From: Strongylocentrotus droebachiensis
Taxonomy: Eukaryota; Echinodermata; Echinoidea; Camarodonta; Strongylocentrotidae
Direction: 5' to 3'
Assembly: GCA_035222895.1 (NCBI GenBank)
Contig: JAVYIG010000064.1
Location: forward strand, 496,001 to 560,000
Length of the DNA: 64,000 bases
Shown here: positions 49,401 through 61,261 of the stretch, piece by piece
Layout of the letters: every line of letters begins with the position of its first letter
Numbering within the stretch: position 1 is the stretch's first letter
Translations under genes and position numbers: made by a program
The notes under the pieces: generated by a model
Database searches by the model: none
Seen by the model: only the letters and a program-made list of their open reading frames with translations
Told to the model about the DNA's origin: nothing

Positions 49401-50290
49401 TTTATTGAAATCAGTGACCTGTACATTGTTTATTTTCAGGCCTCTGTTTAATTCGAAAATAGTATAAATGAAAAAATGTAATAAGGAGAACGGAAAATAT
49501 GTACATGTATATAAACCCATTTTATTTTTGCATATATCCGTGTCAAAACATGCATATTAAAGAAATTCAAAAAGTTAAGCACAAACTAGCAAATTAGTTA
49601 TTTTACCTGAAACTTTCAAAGAGCCTATTTATTCTCCCATTATTCTGAATAAGTATCATAGGCGTCTCAGGAACAGGAAGATCACATGATTTGGTTTGCG
49701 TAATATTGGAAAAAAGAAAGAACAAGCACTAAACTTGAACGTGAAAAAAATGACTCCTCGTTTTCAGTGTCAGTCTTTGTTATTAACTTTTGGAACTTCC
49801 AAACTAAAATTTTGCTCACAGTCACTCAATGTGTCAATTTTGATTGATCTCCGTTATTCATCATACTACATCATCACTTTATAAACAAAGAAAAATAACG
49901 AACTATACCTCAGCCTTTATAATGATGTTTCCTAGGCAACGGGTTATACCTGTTTTGAGAGCAAAGAAACGCCAATTCCAAATTTTATTTGCATGTTTGC
50001 TTTTATTCTGCACTGTTCGTGTTTGACGCGAGTCTAAACTAAAGTACTGGTTCAACATAATTCAACAACTTAGTCAGTCCCCCTTTCCTTTGTTGTCTTC
50101 TCCCTCCTTCTTTCTTTCTTTCGTTCTCCTTTTTTTTTTGGGGGGGGGGGGCGGTGATCATTTTTGCTAATTCCTCTTCCTTCTTCTCATCTTGCACTGA
50201 TATTTTCACTTTGAAGAAATGTTGTTTACACTGTGATTAATTATCGCAAATTATTTTCTCTATTTTTTTATATTTTTTTAAAACTGTTTC
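46461..50290. other. Intergenic stretch, little recognised
   Basis: Contains a perfect short palindrome at 49335-49359 (CATGGACCTAC, ATA, GTAGGTCCATG) and a G-rich patch near 49158-49175. The open frames near 46855-47421 overlap on both strands and have no domains. Confidence 0.45.
50130..50151. repeat. T10-G12 compound homopolymer
   Basis: Ten T residues are followed directly by twelve G residues, after a TTCTTTCTTTC pyrimidine tract. The T-run/G-run junction recurs at 50682-50724 and 63690-63714. Confidence 0.9.
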
Positions 50291-50294
50291 TTAA

Positions 50295-50661
50295 AGGTAA
50301 AGACCAGTAATGGTCATGCGATTGCATTGTGACAGAAACGTTGTAGGATCGATCAGAAAAGGTTGATCATCTAGCATCTAGCATCTGCAAGGTTCTGGAA
50401 TCATCAAAATGATAAGATATTTGGCCCATTCTTCGTAAAGTTACAAGCACTATACACAGAAAGATGTATACGGGACTACCCTATATCTCTCACACGACCA
50501 TGAGAGAAACAAATTTACCAAATATATGAATTAGTAGGCGGTTTCCCGGCAAATTTGTTATCATCATGTATTAGTCAAAACATATTCTTTCACATGATTG
50601 GTAATGAGAGCTTCCATTTCATTTTTTGAAATTGGGGCGTTACCAATACTGGTCTTTACCT
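50295..50661. mobile_element. 367-bp MITE-like element flanked by TTAA
   Basis: The left end AGGTAAAGACCAGTA and the right end TACTGGTCTTTACCT are perfect 15-bp inverted repeats. TTAA lies immediately outside both (50291-50294 and 50662-50665), the duplication typical of piggyBac-type transposition. Because TTAA is palindromic the pairing extends through it, so TTA/TAA-type duplication cannot be excluded. No coding capacity. Confidence 0.75.
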
Positions 50662-50679
50662 TTAATCTTTTTGACATTT

Positions 50680-50681
<2 letters not shown>

Positions 50682-50713
<32 letters not shown>

Positions 50714-50724
50714 GGGGGGGGGGG
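50682..50724. repeat. T31-G12 compound homopolymer
   Basis: Thirty-one T residues are followed directly by twelve G residues, 21 bases beyond the TTAA-flanked element. It could mark the tail of an inserted sequence or be an independently expanded homopolymer; its exact length is likely unreliable in any assembly. Confidence 0.9.
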
Positions 50725-51830
50725 TGTAATGAAAACGTGCTGTGATATATCTAGTCAAAATTTCAAAATTTTGTCTTGATTAAAGTTAACATTCTATTTA
50801 TGTGACAACTCGAAATTAGAGTGTATTCACTTTGTATGATTTTCTGGAAAAACAATCCACTTGTATTTCTCTTATTTTCTTTCTCTTCCGTCACTTATTC
50901 ACAGTTTCAACTCAATTAAATACATCACGAGTTAAATTGTGAATACTAGTAATAAATCATGTCTGCATGTCGGAATATTTAACTTTCTTAGGAACGAATT
51001 TAATGCTTTTATTATGAATGAATAACACTGAGACAGAGTATGAAAAATAGAAAATATTTAAGAAAGAGAGGCGGAGGTGAAAGCGAGGTGAAGGATAAAA
51101 TTCAAACTGTCTTCATAAAAAGTACTCGATAATTATTTTAGCCATTAACAATACTAAAATTTCGACATGAAGTTTTGAACCTGTGTGTGTGGTTATTATT
51201 CGTCTATATCACTGCGCCAAAAAGGAGATAATTATTTTGCCCTTGGTCTAATTCTCAATTCATATCAATGAAGGCTTCTTTTGCAGTTGTCCTTTGCATG
51301 TTTTCCTATTGATATTTCGTTTTCTGTAACAGGCTTTTAATTTCTGCAAGATGTGATTGAACTTCCCTGGGTACTTTTACTTTGCTTGGAAATAGTTCAT
51401 GAACCCAAGCAACGTAGACCAAAATACACTCGATACTAATTTCATGTATTCAATACAAATTGAACGTAATATTCATGTCGGCAAAATAATGTTCTTTTAT
51501 TATAATTTCTGTATTTGGTTTATTTCTATTGAAACTATTGAAAGACACGTCTAGGCCGTTTTTTTTGCCACTCGACGGTACCGGGGCACGTGCCTCCGTA
51601 TCCCTGTAGTTATTGCACTGATAATATATAACTCATATTATAGATTTACTTTCTAATCATCTATTAAAAGATATTCCATTTTATATTGTTGAACTCTAAT
51701 CGATGAATGAATAAATGAATGGTAAATTCAATCAACAAATACAAAAAAGAATAAGTTTATCCTCAAATTTCTACATCTATTCATATATAAACCGATTATT
51801 CAACATACCCATTGGTCCGTTTGTTCGTTT

Positions 51831-52200
51831 ATTAATCAATCTCTTAATCAATCACGTTATCGGTCAATTACCTGTTAGTCGAATTATTGATCAATAATTC
51901 AATGTATTCACAAACAAACGATTTTAATTTGACACCACTGATATAATGCAGGTTACTATAGACAATTTGTTGAAAACAGGTTTTTCATTTAAATGTAAAG
52001 AAATCAATCCACGTATAAATCCGTCCGTCCATTAATCAATCACTTTATTAATCATAGAATCACTCAACCAGCTAATCAGGCTATTAATCAATAATTCTGT
52101 CTATTCAGAAATAAACGATTTTATAATAATATCGCTGATATAATCTAAGTAATCAAAGATAATTTGTTGTTAATACGTTTAACCTCTAAATGTTCACCAA
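51831..52200. repeat. Tandem duplication, two diverged copies of about 200 bp
   Basis: ATTAATCAAT starts at 51831 and 52031. Both copies share, in order, AATCAATCAC, ATCAATAATTC, TATTCA, AAACGATTTTA, CTGATATAAT, ATAATTTGTTG-like and AAATGT motifs. Moderate divergence and indels; AT-rich and noncoding. A 60-codon frame at 51715-51897 overlaps the first copy and is not preserved in the second. Confidence 0.75.
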
Positions 52201-52689
52201 TCCAATAAATATTCAAGGGCGATGAAACATATACGATTATGATTAATGACCCAGACTTCTCACCCGCTACAATTGTGTTAGCATTCGTAAAAGAGATTAA
52301 AACCAGTTATCAATGGTTGAATCATACGTTCTCTTTCATCAACCGTCATGGAAATATAAAGAGGGCTGAGAATTAGTGTGGAAAAAAGAGTTTAAAGATG
52401 ATAGAATGCGGAGGGGGGGATGTGGATGGTTTTGATGAATTAGTGGTGGATTCGCTTCACGCCGGTCAAGGTCGGGCATTAATTAATCTCTTTGATACAT
52501 GAATGGTCTTATTGCATTGGGTCATGTTCAATGGAGACAGTAAATGGACTCGCATAACTGACTTTTCCTATCGTTGTCAGTTGTTGAGGGACAACCTTGG
52601 ACGAGCAGAGACGGGGAGAGACAGTGAACTCGGACTGTGATCATAGCAGCTTGACCGTCCTGCTCCTATTGGTGTTGATGCAAGCAAGA

Positions 52690-53160
52690 GAGATGGGGAT
52701 AGGAGAGGAAATCATGCGAAATAGAAAGAAAGTAAGAAAGAAGCAATTTAAGGAAGAAAAGGGGAAAGGGAGAAAGAAAGGAACGGGGAAGGTGGACAAC
52801 ATAATTGTGGGGATTGAAATGAGAGAGGGGTTGTTGGATTTTGAAGATAAGAAAGATAATTATATGAGGAATGTACGAAAATTGTAATGGAGAGAGAGAG
52901 AAAGAGAGACAGAGACAGAGAGAGAGATTGAGAAAGAGAGAGAGAGAGAGAGAGGCAGAGTGATAGAAAGCAAAAGAGAGATAATGGAAATAGGACAGTA
53001 TTGTAATGAAGAAAGAGAGAGAGAGAGACATTGAGAGAAATAGTGAGTTAGTGGACTTCATATGAATAAGAAATCAACAAAGAGAGAAAGAGGGAAGAAA
53101 GTAAAAAATAGAGATGAAAAATGAAGATGTATTACGCGAACGGGAAAATAGAACGAGAGG
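52690..53160. repeat. Long purine-rich (GA)n region
   Basis: About 470 bases almost without pyrimidines, including AGAGAGAGAG blocks at 52889-53035. Several 80-130-codon Ser/Leu/Phe-rich frames on the minus strand come from this composition. Confidence 0.9.
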
Positions 53161-53165
53161 AAGAC

Positions 53166-53166
<1 letters not shown>

Positions 53167-53230
<64 letters not shown>
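53167..53230. repeat. (AT)n microsatellite, about 32 units
   Basis: Uninterrupted alternating AT for about 64 bases, bordered on the right by CATAGAGAGAGGGGGGGT. The Ile/Tyr alternating frames are artefacts. Confidence 0.95.
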
Positions 53231-53234
<4 letters not shown>

Positions 53235-53319
53235 GAGAGAGGGGGGGTGAGAGAAATGTATAACATTTTGGAAAGGATGAGGCATGTAAAGGGAAAATAA
53301 AAGGAGAGACGTCAGTAGC

Positions 53320-53325
53320 AGGACT

Positions 53326-53359
<34 letters not shown>

Positions 53360-53362
53360 GAA
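53320..53362. repeat. (GA)n microsatellite
   Basis: GA dinucleotides with a single GCGA interruption. Confidence 0.92.
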
Positions 53363-53544
53363 AATGGAGAGAGAATAGGAGAGAAGGAGTTAGCATGAAA
53401 ATTGATATAGTTCACAATTGCTAGAGCATACTGATGTCCTACGTGACCCTTATTTTGGTACGGTTGCATTGGATTGTTGACCGTTTTTTATTACGTCACA
53501 AGGCAGGCTCAACGCTTGATAACATGTAAGCATTATAACGCTAT

Positions 53545-53553
53545 TATTACTTT

Positions 53554-53599
<46 letters not shown>

Positions 53600-53870
53600 C
53601 GTACTCTTACTACTAGTTCTACTTCTACTACTCCTTCTGATACAACTACTAAATCTACTACTACGTACTGCTATTGTTACTATTACTACTACTATTGCTA
53701 TTTCTGTGTCTATTATTTACTTTTACAATTACTATTAATATTACTTTTACCATTACTATTACGATAATACTATTACTTTTACTATTATTATTACTATTAC
53801 TATTACGATAATACTATTACTTTTACTATTATTATTATTATTACTATTACGATAATACTGTTACTGTTAC
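53545..53870. repeat. (ACT)n / (TTA)n trinucleotide region
   Basis: A pure (TAC)n stretch of about 14 units at 53555-53596 grades into interrupted ACT/ATT triplets. At 53756-53870 a module of about 50 bp (ATTACGATAATACTATTACT) recurs at 53758, 53806 and, slightly changed, 53848. The Thr/Tyr frame at 53474-53767 is an artefact. Confidence 0.9.
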
Positions 53871-54770
53871 GGGTGAAATAGCATCAATTCTTCTTTTTTT
53901 CCAACTCATGAGCTACCTTGAGCGTGTTTCGGTGAGGAAGATCGTTACAAGCGTGCATGAAGAAGTCTAGCGCCAGCAGCGTTGATCATACATATATTTT
54001 TTGTACCCAATTTTTCATATTTAATGTTTTCGATTTTCATGCGTAGTAATGCACCATTCAACATTAATTAGTGTTTATAGTTTTCTTATCATAACAAACG
54101 AGATTTATTAAAGTCCCCAAATTATTAGTATCAAAACACATAAGATCACAGCACAGACCCCCCCTTCTTTTTTACTGATGAAATTATATATTTATCTAAA
54201 TCATTTAATACAAATTCTATCAACATTACTGGGCTGTAATGATTCATGAGATCATCTGATTTTTAGCATTGTGATTTATTAGTCATGCGTGTGTGGTGTC
54301 AATTGAATTACTTTCCACTCTTTCGATACATGAATGGGCACCATTTCGGTGTTCTATTCATTTGCGTATTTGAAGAGAGACAGGTGGTAGATTGCCTTCA
54401 GAAAGATCTCTGTCAAGGAGGGTTAAAATGAATCCGAGTTTTCAGTTATTTCGAGTACTTTAATATTATAAATCATGAGGGTTGATATTAAAAACTCAAC
54501 ATTTATAGTTATTTACTTCAAAGATATTATCCGAACTAAGAAATGATGCTGTTAAACTCCATTTGTTAACATGGTGAAGGCAAGCATAAATGGGTCAGGG
54601 GAAGGACTCATGACTGATCAGATTCGCATGTCTCCTCCCATATGTGAAGAGAAAGAGAGAGCATTTAATATGTACAGGTATATCACCTTTATGGTTTTAA
54701 AAGTGGTACATGAGTGACTGCTGAAAATTATGAAATAGTGTGGAATCTAGCGGAAAATAGAGAGATGTGT
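53871..54770. other. Intergenic stretch, nothing recognised
   Basis: AT-rich DNA without repeat structure, transposon ends or open frames of note. Confidence 0.5.
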
Positions 54771-54897
54771 AAAAATACAAAGAGAGGGAAATAGAGGAGG
54801 TGAGAAGAGGTTAGTGAGATTGAGAGAGGGGGAGGAAGGGAGGAGGGAGGGGGTGGAGAGGGGGTACATATATGGAGAGAAGGAGAGAGAGAGAGAG

Positions 54898-54932
<35 letters not shown>

Positions 54933-54985
54933 GGGGAGAGGGGGAGGGGGAAGGGGAGACGGCAAAAAAGGAAGAAGAAATAAAA
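54771..54985. repeat. Purine-rich (GA)n / GGA region
   Basis: Pure (GA)n at about 54881-54931 embedded in GGAGGG-rich sequence. Opposite-strand frames of about 100 codons are Leu/Ser/Pro or Arg/Glu/Gly low-complexity artefacts. Confidence 0.9.
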
Positions 54986-55984
54986 AAAAATATTTAAAAA
55001 AAATCCAGTTTCGTAGCAACCTCCACATTTGTTTCCAGCATAGGCCCTCTACGTTTGAGTTGGAATGCTGCATCTTGGACAGAGGCGCCACTCTCATGTA
55101 CTGTCAGTACAAAAAGTAGTATACTAGTCTACAAGCACAGACTCTAAGTTGACAATTTACCAAAATTCCTAAAACCTGGAGTAGAGCCTAGAACTGCCAG
55201 TTTCTGGATGTGTCAGGTGCTGCTAAAGTACAGACCCTATTTTAGTATCATAGTGCAGACATTGACAAGGGTTTGTGAGTGCAAAATAGTCGTATGCAGT
55301 GTGAAGAAATAAAGAGGGGGAAGAGCCGTGAAGTGGAGTTGCTGTAATGCGATCCCCTCACTATTGCTGACCAGTGAGAAAACAGGCCATGGAAGTAGAA
55401 AAAATAAGTAGGAAGAATGCAGTGCCAGTTATCATGTATAACAACAAAAAAGGGGAAATAAGTGACGCATTAAAACAAAGGCAATATAAGAGGAGGAAAT
55501 AGGTGGACAAAGAAAGAAATCAGAATCGAATAATGTCTCCTACATATGCCGTTCTGTTACACATGTATTGCTACGATATTTTAATTACATGTCAATTTTT
55601 TTTAGAAAATGTTCTAATTTTAATTTTGCTCGTAAGACTATCGCATCTCTTGGAAATATCAGTGTGAGAGATAGAATATGAGAAAGAAAGAGATTAACAG
55701 CGATAGGTTTTACTACGAAGAAGGAGAGAGGCGAGAAAGGAAGAACATAAAAAGTATTAATGATATAGAAAGGGGAATGCTAGAGGAATGAAAACAAAAA
55801 AGGCATACAAAAAGAGAAGGAAATGGCGAAATGAAGGGAGAACCAAAAAAAGATACATGTACGTAGAAATAGAAATGGTAAAGGGATTACAGAGAGAGAT
55901 AAGAAGAGATAAAGTAAAACATGGAAAGAGAAAGAAGAAAATGGTGACCATGTATAATGAGTTGAAGGCAGCATGTGCAAGTGA

Positions 55985-56115
55985 TAATGAGACATGTATC
56001 GCCATGGGACTTGGGCATCCTCGGGAGAGAGACCGGGTCCCTGGTCCCCGGTGTACCTCCGTCTGGTAATACCGTCGCTAAAGGCGTGAAATATCTGGCC
56101 TCGGGTAAAGTGGGA
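55985..56115. promoter_or_regulatory. GC-richer island (candidate cis-regulatory module)
   Basis: GC-rich segment (GACCGGGTCCCTGGTCCCCG; TAATACCGTCGCTAAAGGCG) between two long purine tracts. It contains GGGTCCCTGGTCCC near-palindromic sequence. No repeat family or coding signature recognised. Confidence 0.25.
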
Positions 56116-56149
56116 TAATGGCACAAACTCTCTCCTTTCATTTTCGGGC

Positions 56150-56232
56150 AAGTGGGAGAGGAGCAGAGAAGGAGACGGAGGTGAAAGAATAGAGAGATAG
56201 AGAGATAGACGGACAGATTGACAGAGAGAGCC

Positions 56233-56271
<39 letters not shown>

Positions 56272-56280
56272 GAGAGAGAG
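56150..56280. repeat. (GA)n-rich purine tract
   Basis: Pure (GA)n at about 56237-56268, preceded by AGAGATAGAGAGATAGACGG blocks. Confidence 0.9.
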
Positions 56281-56564
56281 TTTTAATCGTTTTGTATACA
56301 AAAATGAAAAGTATTAGATGCATAGAAAGCTATAGTAAATTGTCATCCTTTTGTAATCATTTTGAAAAGTGATTAAAACTATCACATCACGAAGGTATAT
56401 TCTTATATTTGACGCGGGTTTTAATCTGCTTCTGTTTGCCACAAAACAGCTTTACAAAATGTTTATCTTTGTTTATCTTGCTGCTTCTGAATTTGCGTCA
56501 TAATGATATTAGTATTACCTTCAATCGTTATAAATAATTTTGTTTTAGAAAGGGAAGTGACTCA

Positions 56565-56660
56565 GAGATAGTAAGAGGAAGACAGAGAGAGACAGAGAGC
56601 AAGAGAGGGAGTGAGGGAGAGCTAGAGAGGTGAGAGGTGTAGAAGAGAAAGTGAGGATGA
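56565..56660. repeat. Purine-rich GA tract
   Basis: AGAGGAAGACAGAGAGAGAC and following GAGAG/GAGGGA blocks, nearly pyrimidine-free. Confidence 0.85.
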
Positions 56661-56868
56661 ACAATTACAAAAGACACAGAAAGATGTGATTTTTTTCCTA
56701 TTTTCGAAAGCAGACGAGCAGTTAATTGCCTGACGACGAAACTTCTTCGTGCGTATCGGAGTGCGAGAGGCATGTGTGGCATCAAATCGAAGCCAGCCCT
56801 GTGCCGATGGGGATACGACCCCGACCGTCGTAAATATGTGCCACGTCAAGCAGTCGAACTAACGTCGA

Positions 56869-57274
56869 GTTGCCATTTGGTCCAAAGCCAATTGTCCAGT
56901 TCCCAATTCGTCCAATCGCATTTCGTCTACTATTGTCCCTCTATTTTCCATAGTCACACTGTGTTGACCGTTCAGGGGGAGGGGGGTATCGTCACTAATC
57001 GTCAGTTGGTCTAACGACAATTTGGTCCGCTCCCCGTCTTCCTACGTCCAATACCCACCATTCCAATACAAAAATGCCCTGCAAGGGCCAGTGGGTGCTT
57101 TGTCTCAATACGTTGATATTAAACCCAACAAGCAGTAAATTGAGTAAAATGAATTATGTTTAGCCCAAATAGTCATCAGACCAATTTGTGATAGTTAGAC
57201 GATAAAGATAGTACTCAAATTGGTCATCAGACTACTTGGTGTTGATGATTATTGGTTTTGGACTAAATGGCAAT
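56869..57274. mobile_element. About 406-bp inverted-repeat element rich in (A)TTTGGTC motifs
   Basis: The left end GTTGCCATTTGGTCCAAAGC pairs with the right end, whose reverse complement is ATTGCCATTTAGTCCAAAAC, and pairing continues weakly inward (CCAATTGTC against CCAATAATC). The interior repeats short modules: CCAATTCGTCCAATCGCATT, GTTGGTCTAACGACAATTTG, AATTGGTCATCAGACTACTT, and AGTCATCAGACCAATTTG. Likely a MITE-like unit with internal short-period repeats. No coding frame explains it. Confidence 0.6.
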
Positions 57275-58085
57275 AAACCTCTCTTTCACGACGATACCCC
57301 AACGGAATTTTGCAATTGGAATGAACAATTTATGCCGTTGATGGCGGTTTTCATCTGTAGATCATTACGATTTCCTTTATTTGTTGATATTCATATCTAA
57401 AGTTTCTTCTTTTACATCATTATACATGTACTATTTGCAAGCCATGCTAGAGGATAAAGTTCTTTTTATTAATATTTGTTTTAACAATATAACTAGTGAT
57501 ATATATTTTTATTTGTTCTGCCATTGCATTAATTGTGTCAATTGGTCATTCCTCATTGTCTTATATGTTTATAAAGCAGCATTGGATCTCTATTGTTTAA
57601 TCATCTTGGATTTATAATTTCGTAAAATCTAGCAGTAAGTTGTATACAATATATCATGTTTCATTAGATTAGATTCCGCATCGAGTAATGTAAGATTTAC
57701 TCAAATCACATTCAAAATCCACCTTCCCAGCGAACGACGGATAAATGAATTTGAAATGAAATGAACTATATTAAACCAATCATAACAAATTATTGTTACT
57801 TGTGAGTATTCTCAACACCATAATCCACACAATCAGTTTCTTAATCAATTCAAAGGATTAGTAATTTTGAACAATTATGAAAAGTAAGCTCAAACTTAGA
57901 GGTTTTTTAGGACTGAGAACCCTTTGAACCACGCATACCTAAACGCTCATACAAACTCAAGCAATGTCGAAACATTGTATAAATGTTGGCGTTATTCCCA
58001 TGTAATTTATAGAGTTTCACAGCGGTTGAAATAGCCCGGAATGTTAGATGAAACGCGGCAGATGTGAACAAATTATGAAGAAGTA
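57275..58085. other. AT-rich intergenic stretch
   Basis: Nothing recognised apart from short open frames at 57381-57617 typical of AT-rich DNA. Confidence 0.5.
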
Positions 58086-58087
58086 TA

Positions 58088-59083
58088 CCGTGTGTCTCAA
58101 AAAAAACGTAACACTTTTGAAATGGTTGCCAAATTGAGCATATATAATTTTATGAAAAAATGTCTATATGTATGGAAAGCTAAAGGACCAACCTTTCATA
58201 TGATATGAAAAAATTAAAAAAAAATCATGCTTCGATGGACAGTGTTCACTTAAGTTAGAGGTATGAAAATGGGCCTGCGCAGGATTTTTCCTTCCAATTT
58301 TGGACAGGTAAATTACTTGTAACTTACAAAATAAGGTCGATATGAGATATTCATGATCGATGGATCAAAAGGATATTTTGAATCAAAAGGATATTTTGAA
58401 TACCTCGAATTCTGGTATTTTCAATGCATAATGAATGATGTACTTAGCTATTACATGTTTGGGTCATTCATAAAACCTGAATAAAATGTGATTGATGATC
58501 CACCAAACTTACGGAAGAAAACTGATAAAGAAAAGGCAAGGGGTAGGTGATGGGATGGGAAAAGGTTGTGGGGGGGAGGAGAGTGGGTTGCATAATGTCA
58601 ATTATGATTTTGAATACGGTATTTCAATTTAACATTTTCCCATTCTTCCTTCATCCTGTTCACATCTACCAGATCAATGATACAATAAGATGGGAGTGGA
58701 AGTTGGTGTGTGTGTGTGTGTGTGTGTGTGGCAGGGGTGGTGTTTGGGGATTGATAAATGACAGAGAGAAAGGACTGGTATTCAAAACATCCTTTTAACT
58801 CTTAATCCATCGATCATGAATATCTCATATCAAACTTATTTTGTATGCTAAAAGTAACTTACCTGTCCAAAATTGGAAGGAAAAATCCTGCGCAGGCCCA
58901 TTTTCATACCTCTAACTTAAGTGAACACTGTTCATCGAAGCATGATTTTTTTTTCAATTTTTTCATATCATATGAAAGGTTGGTCCTTTAGCTTTCCATA
59001 CATATCAACATTTTTTCATAAAATTATATATGCTCAATTTGGCAACCATTTCAAAAGTGTTACGTTTTTTTTGAGACACACGG
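58088..59083. mobile_element. 996-bp foldback MITE with long inverted arms and TA target duplication
   Basis: The element starts CCGTGTGTCTCAAAAAAA and ends with its reverse complement. TA dinucleotides flank both ends (58086-58087 and 59084-59085), as in Tc1/mariner insertions. The arms, about 310 bases each (58088-58405 and 58777-59083), are nearly identical; shared landmarks are GTAACACTTTTGAAATGG, CCTTTCATATGATATGAAA, GGGCCTGCGCAGGATTTTTC and GATATTCATGATCGATGGAT. The left arm alone carries an 18-bp direct duplication (ATCAAAAGGATATTTTGA at 58364 and 58382). The centre of about 370 bases is AT-rich with a (GT)n run at about 58706-58729 and no transposase. Non-autonomous and young, judging by arm identity. 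Confidence 0.9.
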
Positions 59084-59600
59084 TAGAGAGGATTGGTGAA
59101 CGTGTAGGCTCTGTAATTGGAGCGGCAGCACTCTCACGAAATCCAACAGGTTTGAAAATGGATGAGAATTAAAGAGGGCACTTTCACGATTCGACACAGC
59201 GAGGCTTTCTTTATTTCAAAAAGGTGATGTCCCCTTGTGACCCGCGATGACCCCTCCCTCCGCAACCCTCCCCATTTCTCCCCCTTCACGTACGGATTGG
59301 AATTTGGTGAGTCTCGTGGGCATAGCGCCCTCGCCAATGCTTCGCGTTTATAAACCCGGTATATGGATAGCCTGACAACTCTGTCTTGACTCCTCGCAGC
59401 TGCTATGCGAGGTTAGATTTAGACAAGGTAGACACGGGTGAAAGTAAAGTAGAGCATAAAATATGGGTGAACATGTACCGTGGGTGTATTATGTGTGTTA
59501 GGAGGTAATTAAGGTATGCTTTGGAATCATGCATGCTATGCTACGTTTCCTTTCATACATGGAGTGGGAATTTTAGGGGGACCCAATAAAATAATGTTGA

Positions 59601-59615
59601 CCCCCCCCCCCCCCC
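59601..59615. repeat. Poly-C run (C15)
   Basis: Fifteen uninterrupted C residues in AT-rich DNA, followed by an AAAGAAAAGAAAAGAAAG tract. Confidence 0.9.
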
Positions 59616-61261
59616 AATTGAATAAAAGAAAAGAAAAGAAAGAAATAACAAAGGTAACTTAACAACTTACGAAAAAGAAAACAATTTCTTAGTATCTTAT
59701 ACATTCATTTTGTATTCCATTTCAAGACAAAAATCCTCAAAGTTGTTTAACATGCGAAATAGTTTCTTTCCCTCAAATTTGTATTTCCTACCGTTTTACA
59801 AAGATAAAAAAAGACCTTGGATCCATTTATGTCACGTGATTAGAAATTATGTCTTTTTGTATAACAAACGTATTTCTCTGGAGATCGTCAGCACACATGA
59901 TTTCAAAATAACTACATATACTTGATAAATGATCGAAGAAAACATTGTGTATTTTGCGTATTATCAAAAAATTTATAGAAATTTAATATTTTTTCATTTA
60001 TTTGTTCAGGAACACTTGATTATTAAAACTAATATATTCGAAATCACATTTTTTAAAAAGTGGCATTCCCTTAAATACGAGTAAGCATACCAGAAAAGAC
60101 TTGGTTAAATATATATATATTCTGAATTCATGCTTACAACCAACTAAACTATGCGTGGATATAGATTGCAAGTGATGGTCGTTAACTCTACATGCTCATA
60201 TGCTAAGAAAAAGAAGTGGATGTACAAATGCACGAACACTGTTAAATTATTCAAGAAATATCATGTAATTTTGTGATCTTAGTAGTATGCATACGCAAAA
60301 GTTTCACTTGTAATAACGTGTTATCATTTAAGAGTTTGAGCTACTCATATTGTGCAAAATTTACATTAGGGCTTTTTTGTTTTACGCTTTGGAACAATCT
60401 TTTTTGTAAACTGTAAACAAGAATAAATGTTGAAAATACTTTTAAATTACTAATTCATATTAGATATGCATTCAAAAAGGTATATATTTTATCTCTCGCA
60501 TATACAAATTATGATGTTTAGCATGGTTTTAAATCATACCGGCTATACAAACTATATACAGCCCACAAGAATTACGAGTCCCTACGACAGCCCGCGAGAC
60601 AGACGTGTCGGTCTAGCGGGCCTTCTGGAAAGCTATTGGTCTCACGGCCTGTCAGTTAAATGAAATCTCCTAAATCACATCATAACAATTTCAGTAATGA
60701 ATAAGTTAATCAGTTCTTACAAAGAGAACTCACGAGAAAAAAGAAGCTATCTGTTATTTTGCACCTAAAGGGAAGAATGGGCGAAAAAGGTGGAGTCGGA
60801 ATACAAAATGGCATAATTATAAACACTTCTCAGTCCCTCACATTATTTTGTTAGACACGAACTACTTTGAAATAATAACTAATTTTACTTCAAAATAAAT
60901 TATCTGAATTGAGAAATATTTTGGGAGTATGAATATTACTTCATTGCCAAAATGTATACACATCCGCAAAATGAAGAAGCTACAGCCTTTCTGAAAAATA
61001 TTAAAGTACACTATAAAATTAGATTTTTGAAAAGGAAGTAGCATTGCCGCTTAGTTAATAATTAAAAAGGGGAAAAAAAGGGGGGTGGGGGGCGGTTGAT
61101 TTTGTTAACATTAATAAATTGGAACTAATTTGTCAATTGTCATGAAATACAGTATAGCCAAACGCGTGGTAGCTGTATGAACATGATGAAAGTTTAACTA
61201 TAAATAATTGTTTTTAAAGCTCGTATAAGCCAGCTTCGGAAATACAATCTGCGCATGTATA
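59616..61261. other. AT-rich intergenic stretch
   Basis: Contains an 11-bp imperfect GC hairpin at 60590-60621 (GCCCGCGAGAC with GTCTAGCGGGC). Otherwise no feature I can support. Confidence 0.5.

Noticed and set aside
52666..53469. Several 80-131-codon frames over GA and AT tracts, including Ile/Tyr alternation
   Set aside because: Direct products of (GA)n and (AT)n microsatellites; Ile/Tyr alternation is simply (AT)n translated.
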